Source: Heterotrichella gracilis (lineage: Eukaryota > Sar > Xanthophyceae > Tribonematales > Xanthonemataceae). Taken from it: a DNA stretch of 64,000 nt. The notes under the pieces are model-generated. The model saw nothing but the letters and a program-made list of their open reading frames with translations. It was not told the origin of the DNA and ran no database searches. The position numbers and the translations under genes are program-made. Positions 46,721 to 57,751 of this stretch are shown one piece after another. Numbering within the stretch: position 1 is the stretch's first letter; each line of letters opens with the position of its first letter. Location of the stretch: assembly GCA_032358255.1 (NCBI GenBank), contig JAULBX010013207.1, positions 36,104 through 100,103 of the forward strand, in the 5' to 3' direction.

Positions 46721-49700
46721 ATGAAGAACTCCATAATATGGTTCAGGAAGGTAAATACCTGCACGCTGCAGTCAAATGAATTTCCCACTGCTGGGCGTAG
46801 GATGTGAGTTGATCAATTCCTATATACACCTTGCAGCCCCCATATGCATGCATTGTGCTAGGGTCTTCGCCTCCCCAATAACCCTAACACCTACTTCTCA
46901 AGCCATCAGAACCGCCGCCGAACCTTGGAGTAGGGTCCCCGCCTCCACGCGCAAAACCCTAAACCCTTGGCCCCCTAAACCACACAATCCTGAACCCCAA
47001 ACCCACTGTAGGGTCTTCGGCTGCACGACAACCCCGCCCTGCTGCGCAGCCTCCAGGGCACAGACCACCTGTACCCTATCTTCATACTGGACCCATGGTT
47101 CCTCACCCCTGACAGGTAAATACCCTAGTTAAGGGTAGGAATATCTCCACTGGACCCCAACTGGTGTCTCATGCCCCAGAGGTGAATACCCTTGCTAAAG
47201 AGGTTCACTGCTGGACCCAAGGTTCCTTGCATCAGATATGAGAATACCCTGATTAAGAGTGTTCCACTGCACTTGCACTTACAGTTACAGGGAAGGCTCC
47301 GGTACTGCAAAGCACCGAAACTGCACTTGAACACTGCTAGGGTTCCAACCCTATAAGAAAACTTCTAGAGCATTGAGCACTGCTGCTGCAATGGTTTACT
47401 CCACTTACGTCACAACTTGTGGAACCCAATTAACGATGTCAGCTACCGACTGACAATGGGTGGCAGCGCTCTGCACAACACTGAGACCTGGTCGATCACG
47501 GCGCATGTTTAGGGTTTCTGTGTGTGGCGTAGGGTCGGCACCAACCGCCTCAACTTCCTGTTGGAGAGCCTGGAGGATCTGAACAACAGGTGATCACATG
47601 GACTATACCCAAAGCCTTAGCCCTAAGATACTAAACCCTTTACAGATGTTCACATGTGCTTGTGAACCACATCGTATAGGGGTTTTACCACACACTGTAC
47701 CTGTCGATGAACGGGCATGGGAGTGGAATTTTTCACATTGGACTTTCACAATATATTACTTGTATTCTGTGTTTATATTTATCTATTCTTTGTGTGTAAA
47801 TTGCAGCTTCCGTGCGCGTGGATCCCGGCTACTTGTGTTGAGGGGCAAACCGGTGGAGGTGCTGCCACAGCTATTCAAGGTGAGGGGGTGGGGCAATGGT
47901 GGGGGTGGGGGTGTGGAGGTGTTTTGAGTTAACCTTGCATTGCCAGGCAGCCAGCTCGCAAAAAAATGGTGGCTATGTCTGGAGCCAGACGGAGGCCCTA
48001 CTTAAACCCTAATCAAGTCCTAGCGAAACCCTAACAAGCCCCACCCCTGCGCAGGATTGGTCCATCAGCCAGCTGTGCTTTGAGTCAGACACGGAGCCCT
48101 ACGCTGTTTCGCGTGATGCTGACGTGGCAAGGATGGCAGCGGAGGCGGGGGTGGAGGTGGTCACGTGCGTCAGCCACACGCTCTACGTGCGTGGCCAGGA
48201 ACCCTAATGAAACTCTAAGTGGCTACCCTAGCAATTCTTTTGCCTCTGCCCGTATGGATCTCTGCCTCGTCAAATACCCTAGTACTAGTCTACTAGTTTG
48301 TTTGTACTGCCAACCCAACCGAACCAAAAACCCTACCCTGTCCCACCCAGGACCCTAGCGAGCTGGTGGCTTGCAACAAGGGTAAGCTCCCCTTCACCAT
48401 GAAGGCATTCGAGGCCCATAATGAAACCCTTGACTCACCCTCGTGAAACCCTATCTCCCACCCCACAGGACCCTAAAGAGCTGGTGGCTCGCAACAAGGG
48501 CAAGCTTCCCCTCACCATGAAGGCATTCGAAAACCTGGTGGATGCTGTGGGACCACCGCCCGCCCCCGCCCCAGACCCCCCACCCACCCTCCCCCCGCCT
48601 GCCCCCGGCGCCTCCCGCTGCTCCCCTGAAGCCACTCAAGTGCCCACCCTGGCCGAGCTGGGCTACGCTGATGTTAGCACCACACCCTTCAAGGTGGGTG
48701 CAAAATATAGAGAAAAAGCATAAAAGTTATGCTGCCAGTCTTTGATCAGGGGGGTTGGATGAGGAAGCGGTGTCCATTGTCCAACCTCTTGCAAAGTGCA
48801 TGCCAGAAACGAAAATGGAGGTCTCCTGCTGTTCACTGCCTCACACCCTTCAAGGCGAGGAAACCCTTGCACACAACCCTAGCAAAATCGAAAGTTTTAC
48901 CAGGCAGGCAAAACAGCGCTTCAATGAAAACCAATAAAATCAACACTTAAAAAAACAAAATCCCCGCTGCGTATTCCTTTCCCAGGGGGGTGAGACTGCT
49001 GCGCTTGCTCGCATGGCTGACCAGCTATTGGACCACAAATGAAAAACCTCGAATTGCAACCCGATGACACATACATCTCATACCATGGCAGGGTTGCAAA
49101 AGAGCGCTCAATCCTCCAATTGTGTTTTCCTCTTCCAGGGGGGTGAAACTGCTGCACTGGCTCGCATGGCTGACCAACTATCCGACCACAAATGGGTGGC
49201 GGCATTCGAGAAACCAAAGGGGAACCCCGCTGCCCTCATCCGGCCAGCAACCACCGTGCTGTCGCCCTATCTCAAGTTTGGCTGCCTGTCTCCTCGCCTT
49301 TTCCACGCCAAATTGTTACAGGTGGGTAGGGAAAGCCCTAAAGAAACCCTAGAAAGGCGAAAATCCTGTGTTAACTCTGTTGCATAGAGTCCCAGCTTGT
49401 CAGAACAAAGGGCAATTAATATATATGAATAAGAATAAAATTTGTATTTACCGTATTTATTTATCGAATTCCAATTTTTTTCTCACTGCGGTGCAGATCT
49501 ACGCCTCGCATCCCAAGCACACCACCCCTCCCACCTCCCTGCGGGGCCAGCTGCTGTGGCGGGAGTTCTTCTACACAGTGGGGGCACACACACCCAACTT
49601 TGACCGAATGGAGGGGAACGCGATATGCAAGCAGATAGAGTGGGACGACGACCAGGAGTTTCTCAAGGCGTGGGAGGAGGCGCGCACCGGGTACCCTTGG

Positions 49701-51051
49701 TAAGGGTTTGGGGGAGGGTGGCGGGATATGTATGGTGCGTTGTCAGCAACTCATGAGAACGGAATAATGATGTGGATAAATATGTGATAATGAACCCTAC
49801 CTGGAACCCTCAAATCCTACAAAAACCCTATCCAAACCCTAATCAAAACCCTCCTCGCCCAGGATCAACGCCATCATGACCCACCTGCGGGAGAAAGGCT
49901 GGGTGCACGACCTGGCACGCATACCGCTTTTACCAGGTTTTATCCCCAAACTCTACAAAAGCCCTTTCCAAACCCTAATCGAAACCCTCCCCACCAGGAT
50001 CGACGCCATCATGACCCAGCTGCGGGAGCAGGGCTGGATGCACCACCTGGCACGCCACTCGGTTGCCTGCTTCCTCACAAGGGGGGATTTATACTGCTCT
50101 TGGGAGAGTGGGAGGGACACCTTTGATCGCCTGCTGATCGACGCAGATTGGTCCATCAACAATGCAAACTGGATGTGGCTGTCGGCTAGTGCATTTTTCA
50201 CGCAGTATTTCCGGGTGTATTCCCCCGCCACATTTGGCAAGAAATACGACCCTCAAGGGGAGTACATCAAGCATTTCTTGCCAGTGTTCAAGGTGGGTGG
50301 CTTTGGGTGGGGACAGCTGTACAGGCTTGTTAAGACCCCATAAAGTAATGTTACGTAAAATTGTACTGAGTATAACAATGATAGCTGTGTCAAGAATTGG
50401 CCGTTTTCAAATCTAAATCTTTTACATTTGTCTCTGACTCTGAATGTTGCCCCCCTTGGTGCAGGAATTCCCCGCAAAGTACATTTACGAGCCCTGGACC
50501 GCCCCCCTGGAGGTGCAGCGGCAGGCAGGGTGAGGCACATGCGCATGCATACACCCAGATACACTGGCGCGTGCAAATGCACTGTACGTGCGCATAATTT
50601 ATATGTCTGGCATTGAAGTAATATCACAGGTGACAGTCCATGCAGTAGTGACAGTCCATTATGCATTATTATTGCAAATGAATTATGCATGTTTGGCATG
50701 GACTGTCAGCTGTGAGAATTCGCTTCCTTTTGCCTGCGTTCCACACCCGTTGCCCCCTCTCCAGGTGCATCACCGGCCCAGTCATTGACCACTCCCGTCA
50801 GGGTTTCAACCACCCACCGTAGGGTTTTCACCCACCTGTTGCCCCCTTACCCCAGGTGCATCATTGGCAAGGACTATCCCCGCCCCATAGTGGACCACGC
50901 CACAGCGCTCAAGGCCAACATGGCGCGCATGAAGGAGGCGTACGCGGGGGCAAGGGAGGCAAAGGAGGGGGTGGCAGGGGAGGGGGCAGGGGCGAGCGGC
51001 GGAGGGGGCGGTGGTGCGGGGGGTGGGAGTGGGAGGAAGCGTAAGGCGTAA
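46721..51051 (+). CDS. Animal-type cryptochrome / (6-4) photolyase
   Basis: Eleven exons, all phase-consistent: 46721-46750, 47012-47115, 47533-47589, 47807-47879, 48055-48186, 48469-48693, 49139-49321, 49497-49699, 49998-50292, 50465-50529, 50856-51051; 520 aa. The photolyase domain begins [20 protein letters not shown] and has HPxF-type [28 protein letters not shown], an unusual Pro-rich insert (residues about 164-181), then the FAD domain: [54 protein letters not shown] with the two His (352, 356) needed by (6-4) photolyases, [35 protein letters not shown]. The Gly-rich tail ends GRKRKA, a possible nuclear signal. It binds FAD and senses blue light and/or repairs (6-4) photoproducts; algal relatives do both. 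Five or more exons have intronic edge copies. Confidence 0.94.
46855..47260. repeat. Copies of both edges of cryptochrome exon 2
   Basis: The acceptor edge (TAGGGTCTTCGGCTGC, 47009) has copies at about 46859 and 46932. The donor edge (ACTGGACCCATGGTTCCTCA..GGTAAATACCCT, 47086-47126) has copies at about 47150-47192 and 47212-47252. Confidence 0.8.
48351..48468 (+). pseudogene. Upstream copy of the cryptochrome exon 6 start
   Basis: After an intact CCCAG acceptor the frame reads [20 protein letters not shown], against [20 protein letters not shown] in true exon 6 at 48469. Then it diverges and no in-phase donor follows. Copy length is about 65 bp of exon plus intron flank. It could be spliced in by mistake. 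Confidence 0.85.
48980..49040 (+). pseudogene. Upstream copy of the cryptochrome exon 7 start
   Basis: After an intact TCCCAG acceptor it reads [18 protein letters not shown] then TGA; true exon 7 at 49139 reads [19 protein letters not shown]. The copy ends exactly at the stop, where the similarity also breaks. Confidence 0.88.
49800..50060 (+). repeat. Tandem copy of intron 8 end plus exon 9 start
   Basis: Both units contain CCAAACCCTAATC, AAACCCTCC, a CCAG acceptor and GATC.ACGCCATCATGACCCA. Copy 1 (49863-49922) reads [19 protein letters not shown] then goes off frame; copy 2 (true exon) reads [20 protein letters not shown]. Copy 1 has lost one of the catalytic His residues. Confidence 0.9.
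50755..50880 (+). repeat. Copy of the cryptochrome exon 11 start
   Basis: CTCCAG then GTGCATCACCGGC (50760-50776) repeats CCCCAG then GTGCATCATTGGC (50851-50868), about 92 bp apart. The copy frame reads [14 protein letters not shown] and has lost the DYPRP part. Confidence 0.75.
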
Positions 51052-53405
51052 AGCTTGGAAAGGGGTTTTGAGCGAAGGGGGGAGGGGGAGGAGAGGTCGG
51101 GGGTTGTATATTGCAGGTCTTGGTGGCGGGCCACCAGGAATTTCATTATACTTTGCACTAGCACTGCTACAAGGCCTGCTGAAACTATTTATAATCGGAT
51201 GCAATTACACTGAGGTTTGCAACCAAGCTTTCCGTGGTAGTATTGAGACATGCGAAATCTGTTTAGCGCTGACTGATCGCAGTCATATGATGCATGTTAT
51301 AAGCCGCGGATCATTGTTGACGACATGTACAATGCATGTCAATTGCATCCAGACCCAACAAGCCACGGCTGTCTATGCCCTTCCAGACCAGTAGTAATTG
51401 TTACATCTTTTTCCTTTTGTGACCCTCCAACAAATGCCTTGGGCGTACAAGCTTTAAATTTAAAGCTATCAAGTCTCGCTGCAAAACTGCATAGGCAAAA
51501 GACAGGGCCAGGTCTCAGCCACGTGTTATGTCATTGACTATTCAGCTGCCAGTGCATGGGTTTCAACTGTGCCATAATCAGTGGATCGCTGAATGTAAAG
51601 GTCCAACATCCACTCGTGTTCAGTATTACTAGCTAAGCAACTGATTGGAATGGGACACCAGTACTGGAAGGGCCTAGCGCCCATTGGCTGACAGCTAGCA
51701 GCCCAAAAGTACCTCCTGACGATGAAACAGCAGTGCTCAACGTTACAATTGCTTTGCGAGCCATGGATATTCAATTAAGTTAACTGCATTCTTAAGAGCT
51801 TGCTGGCAAGTGACAAGCTTGCTGGCAAGTGACAGCAATACAATACCTAAAGGGTATCGTGATGGCGTACCATTATTCCCTCACCCTCGACTACAGGAGC
51901 TACGCTAGCAGCTTATAATCACGGAGCACCGCGGAACCATAGGCTGCTAGTCAATTTGGTCAGCCCCAATGGAAAGACCATCTGACTACATAATCTACGG
52001 TCACATACTACTCTACTGTTTGACGATCACTGATTGCAGACCAAGCTCAAGTGAAAATCTTAGATTTCATTAATACTCTAATCATTTATCTAATTCAACT
52101 ACCTAATTTATCCTGAAGAAAAATCTAACTAGTTCACCAGGCCTGATTTATTGAAGTCTTGGACCAAGAATAGTTAACAATCTACATCTACACAAAGCTT
52201 GATAGGCAGGCAACAAGCATATCATACGGTAATCGATTGGATCCAACAAAAGCAAAGGATGAAAGGTGCGTGGCGGTGGACATCAACTTTTATTGATGGA
52301 AACTGCATGGAAAATACCCACCGACAGCCTGCTAAATCTGTGCGTTTTATCCCTGTTTTTTAAATTGTTGCAGACCCCACGTTTATACCACCATGCGTTC
52401 TGCTGCTCATCTAAATTCTGGCTGCTGGCTGTGTTCACACTATCCTCACTGCGATGATCATCAGTAAATCTATTGGCTGAACGTCTATCAGCGGGTATAG
52501 ACCAACTTGCTTGAACTTGCGTTTTTCATGCTGAGCATGCATTATCAAAGTAGAAATTGTGAAATCTTTGTATGAAAATACTTGGTTCCTGAACCCTGAC
52601 CCTGAGCTGTTTTGTTTGTGGAAAAATTCCGGAGACTTTGTTGCAGAACGGCTTCTAATGAAGAACTGTCACGCGGAGCAAGAATCCCTAGAGCACAAAA
52701 CAGCAAACAAACCCTACTCAAACCCCAACAATTACCCCCGCACCTCAGCGCAGACTAAATGTGTGTATATACTAAGGACGTGTGCTCAAACTGCTGCATG
52801 ATGGCTGAATTACGACCGCAGCTTGCATTTCATACGAAGCGCTTAGTCTGCTGCACGTGTGCTATAGAGTGTTTACGCAAGCCACGTGTGTAGATTCAAG
52901 AACGCATGGAAGGCTAGCCCCTACATCCTGGAGAAAACGCAAATGACAAAAACTGTGTTTGGAGGCTTGAAAATTATTTGATACAATGAGATCACAATGT
53001 TCTGCTGGTGGGCTCCGCCAATGGCAATTCTAGTAACCGTTAACCTTGGGCGACATATTATTGTGGAACCAACTAAAACAATAAAGTTGTGGTCCTGATC
53101 AAAGGCCTTTTAAAAACACACGGTGCCAACAGGGCATCACACTGCCTACAACAAGCAATGAAATTACGAGTGAGCCAGGCCCTGCAACACTCAAGAACTC
53201 CACAACCCACTCATCTCTCGTACTTGCACACTGCGTACTGTGCAATTGGCTATGCCATCAATAATGAAACTGTGATGCCAACCTCTCCCATCGATACTAA
53301 GGTGCAACGAGCGCATCCCTGTATGCTCACAGGAGGCTCCGCACAGCAATACGATAATTATTAACAGTTTTGCAACTTGCCAGCTGCAATCGAACCATCT
53401 CCTGC
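51052..53405. other. Convergent intergenic region between cryptochrome and KH genes
   Basis: About 2.35 kb, lower GC, no coding block supported. Almost no CCCTAAA/TTTAGGG units are seen. A direct repeat GCTTGCTGGCAAGTGACA is doubled at about 51799-51835. Confidence 0.5.
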
Positions 53406-56400
53406 TCACTGCGCCTTGGGCAAGGATGGTGAACGTGGGCTGGTGGCGATGGAACCATCCCCCACCTCACACTCTGAAGCGTGGGCACTGTCCATGGGGA
53501 CCGCAGCCTGCGCAGAGCTGCTGCCAGGATTGCTCCACACAGGCATTGAAGCCTGCTGCGCAGCCAGGTCTTGCATCATCTGTGCCAGATCGTGGCTGAG
53601 CGGGGTGGCAGCGGTGCCCATCATTGCCGGCATGCTACCCATGCGGTGGCCATGGCCCAGTGTGTCCGCCACCTGTGCTTGGAAGCCACCCATGCTTGGG
53701 CCGGCAAAATCAAAGGTCCTGCACAGTACATCACCGCCATCAGACAACTGACATGTAAAATAGTCTCCGGGTAAACTGCAATAAGGCACGCGTGATTTGA
53801 AGTTGGCAAGTTGCCCTTGTCATGTAATGCAACAATGCTACTTGGGACAGTCTGCCTCAGACATGGATCACACATACTGCACTCCAGAATTTCCTGCATT
53901 GTGCTTTCTCAATGACATGGTTACGCACCGGGTGTCCATCTGGTACATCTGGTCCTGGGATGGCACGGAGAAGCTGCGGGGAGCAGCAAAGCCAGATGAG
54001 CATCCCAGGGAGAAGTCTCCCGGCAGGGCCTGGCTGGGCATTGGTGCTGTGAAGGCGCCCAAGCCCATGCCAGGCACACTGCCCGATCCCTGGCGTGCCA
54101 GAGCTCCTCCAAATGCTGACATCCCCATCCCCTCCTGACCCATGTTATACATGTACTCATTGACAGCGCCTGAGCCATGCCTGGAGAGGGTTCCAAAGGG
54201 GGTCAATGCAGCAGGGGTCTGGTCCCCATGCAGGTACGTATACTGCCCAGCGGCGGACCTGCTGCGGGTGACGGTGGGGGTGGGATGGAAGCCCTGGCTG
54301 AGGGAAGGGTGCCTGACCAGGTTCAGATCCTGACCCAAGTGGTAGTTACCCATGCTGTGGGGTCCTGGAGGGGGGTTCATCCCATGCTGCGGGGTGCTGT
54401 AGCTGCGTGGACTCATGGCGCCAGAGCGGCCAAACATGACCTCATGCGCTGAACGCTCATTGCTGAAGGGGTTTTCCAGGTCGCAGTGTGCCTGGGAGTA
54501 CGCTGCAAAAGGAGATGACAGTGCTGGAGGCTGGAGCCCCTGGTCTGAGGTGGCAGCATCAGGATGCGGCGTGGTGGTAAATGGAGAGACGGGAGGCCTG
54601 CCATGACTGCCGCCAGATGACATGGCATTGTTGAGGGACCCATTGGTAACCGTCAGGGGGTTCTCATTGGAGAGCAGGGAAGACAGGTGTGCCATGAACT
54701 CCTGCTGGCTGACCATGCCATTGGTGGTGGGCAGGGTTGACTGGAGCTTGTTCAGTACCTGCACAGCAATAACTGGTGTTACACCATTGACAAGCTGCCA
54801 TGGCATGGCATGGCATTGCTGGAATTACAATGCAGATCAATGACACACATCTGTAATAGAGCTTGATGACAGTGTTCAGTCCAGGCGCAATGCGTGGATT
54901 AGCCGCTCTACTTCACAGTAATACACAGGGTTTTGGGAGGTGTGAAGATAACTTCTGTTAGAAAATAACCGCTGTTTCACAGGAGTTTTAAAAACAACAA
55001 ATAGCTACCTTGAAAGGTGGATATAGAATTAAAGAAATATACATGTATAGAAACACCACATGCAAGTTCAGCAGCAGCAGCAATACCCCTCCTCAGCGTA
55101 CCTCGTGTGCATTGAGCATGGGGGGGTGGGAGGATTGGTCCATGCTGACTGCCCCCCCTTCAGAAGACTCGCTCAAGCTGGTGCTGAAGGAGCACTGGGT
55201 GCCCAGGGTGGGGGTCACGCAAGGCTCATACCCTCCTCCGCTGAACTGGCGCAGCACGTCAGTCTTTGCCAGGGGCTTGGAGCGCGCGCGGTTGCCATTG
55301 CCCTGGGCGCTTGCAGGCGCTTCCGCGTGGTTGGCGCTCTTGACCAGCTGCACCAGCGTCAGAATGAATATGTAAATTATTTATAGAAACAAGAAAGATC
55401 CTCATATATGTTTTTCAAGTACTACCCACGATGATGACATTGATGAAAGAACGAAACAAAGAAACAAAGCGCCCCGCGCACGGCGGCATACCACAATCCA
55501 GCAATGGTGAAATGCACAGTATTACCCTTTTACAAAAAGCAGCCATGGAACAGGGGCCTCATTGAAAGAGACAGCTGTGGAAGTGCGGAAAAAACGGCGG
55601 GCATCGGAGGTTGGTCACCTGTCCCTACCTGCATCAATGCGGAGCCATTTGGACTGTTGTCGTCAGACAAGCCCATCCACGCAGCACCATTGCCCATGCT
55701 GTTAGGGTTGCCGTTCTGTGCCTGAACTCTGTTGAAAGGCTTGCTCCTGTACAAACAAACCATGTAACAGTTGTTAGACAATGTACATGACGTCATGCTG
55801 TTTACATGTCCATGCAATTGGAGGTTAGACACACCCTGGCATTCAGACCCAAGCCCAGCTTGAATACATGAATTCAGACACTGGGCAATTGCTGTACAAT
55901 GTGTCATCTACATTGATGACACATTTAGCACACAGCAAGTACTTGCTGTGCGCTGAACAATATTGGAGCCCCAGTTCAATACACCTACTATGCAGTGCAG
56001 CTGGTGGCTAGCAGCACAACCCTGGAAGTAGAATGTACTGGTACGTACACAGTGACAGCGCCATTTGTTGCTTAATGTTGCGATTACCCACCTGGAGTTG
56101 TTGCCCCTAATGGCTGCAGCATACGGCACCACCCGGCGCGGTGGTGGCTGGTAGCTGAAGTCCACACCATGGATGTGCTGCACCCTGCTCACGTACTGGC
56201 CGCAGTATGAGCCCTCGCACAGCTGCTTGTACCTGTCCACTGCATTGCAGATGATCTCCAGGCCGAGGACTATGGACCTGCTTCGCCCCTGGAGAACAAG
56301 GAAGAGCTGTTGTTAATAACCTGTCCTGCACAAATGTCACAGCCAAGTGAGCTACAGTACACAGATAATCTGGAAGTGAAACCGACTGCGTAGATATTTA

Positions 56401-57751
56401 TATAATTTATTTATATAAAAGGGACTGCTGCATTCAGTTGCCAGATGCTGCATCGATATGGGCAAACAGCCCCTGTGGACAGCGGCCATACCACAAAATT
56501 GCAGTTTGTGCACTGCGCCTTGGCAAGACCAACCATTACATATGTGGCATATAATTGAGGCCCTACCTCAACCACAAAGGTGCGCGTTGGCCTGTTGATC
56601 CCAGGTGCAGTGCACTCCGTCCAGGACTTGATTTCTGCACCTGTCTGCTTGGTGATGGCGCGCACACTCATACCTGCATCATGGTTGCTAATAAGTGTGA
56701 AGCTGGGGACGTTCTGGGTTAGTTTAAGCATGGTACTGCGGCCACTGCGTGTGCTTTACTAAGGCAGCAGCAGTCCAGCACCAGGCTGACAGCACAAGAC
56801 ATGAGATTGAATATATCAGGGCTAATATTAACCATCAAATGTACTGCACATTATTATGCCATGTACTGCCAGGGGTGTGTCATCTACCACAGCATGCCTT
56901 ACCTGATGGACCAATGACAAACCCCGCAGCAAGGAGCGTAATTCGTAGAAGCGCACCACTGCAACACAATGCTCATGCTTGTCAGGACCTTGTGCACAAC
57001 GGATGGCGCAACAAGACACCATGTCAAAACCCAGCCTTGGCAATGGTGCGAATATTCATTACAGCCATCAGCACTGCGCGTACCCTGAAGGTGCCCTCTC
57101 AGCCGCCACAATGCCCTGCTCCTCATCCTCGATGCCTTCACCTGACCTTCTAGGCCCTGCAGCAAGTAGACAGTCTCATTCTGATCCTGTGACCGCAATT
57201 TCAAGCAATTGCGTTCATGCCAAATCAATTCATGTTGGACGGCGCAAATTGGTGGCAACGCTTCAATGCCACTATACTCGCTGCGTCAGCCAGGGTTGCA
57301 ATGGCGTCAGTCATGTCTACTTTTCAGAACAGCCAGTTGACACATTCAATGTGAGTGCACCTCTGATACGAGATGACAAAAGGCGCCAGGCTGTTTTTCA
57401 GTCATCCACTTCATCCAATATGAATAGTTGACTGAAGTACATCATGTGATGCCAAGTTGTGATGCCAAGTTGAGCGTTCCTGACTCATCTAGCTGCGAGC
57501 TCACCGCTGGGCTGAACCCATTTGGAGGGTGTCCCTGGCATGCCACCAGTGTCCATGCCAGACATCACATTGTCAAGTGACAGGATGGAGGCGCCATCCC
57601 TAGTCAGCCTGTTGTAGGCTATGTGATCCAGCATGCCCTCCAGGGACATGGTGCAGCTGGCGTGCTGTGCTTGCCCAGAGCCTGGCACAGCCAGAGGGGT
57701 ACTTGGCCCACCAGGTAGGACGTTGAAGCTCCCCATGCTCATCATGGTCAT
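53406..57751 (-). CDS. KH-domain RNA-binding protein with long Ser/Gly/Gln/Met-rich tail
   Basis: Nine exons, all phase-consistent: 57751-57505, 57156-57084, 56958-56903, 56673-56567, 56288-56092, 55746-55629, 55347-55102, 54758-53929, 53718-53406; 728 aa, TGA stop. A single type-I KH domain lies at about residues 108-185: ALLRITLLAAGFVIGPSG with the GxxG loop GPSG at 123-126, then MSVRAITKQTGAEIKSWTEC, INRPTRTFVVEG, SIVLGLEIICNAVDRYKQL. The last ~450 residues are disordered-looking (LGQDLNLVRHPSLSQGF, GMGMSAFGGALARQGSGS, DLAQMMQDLAAQQAS). KH domains bind single-stranded RNA, so a post-transcriptional regulator is inferred; the targets are unknown. The ATG at 57751 follows an acceptor-like CAG, so a further 5' exon is possible. 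Unlike its neighbours this gene has few telomere-like units and no clear exon-edge copies. Confidence 0.84.
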
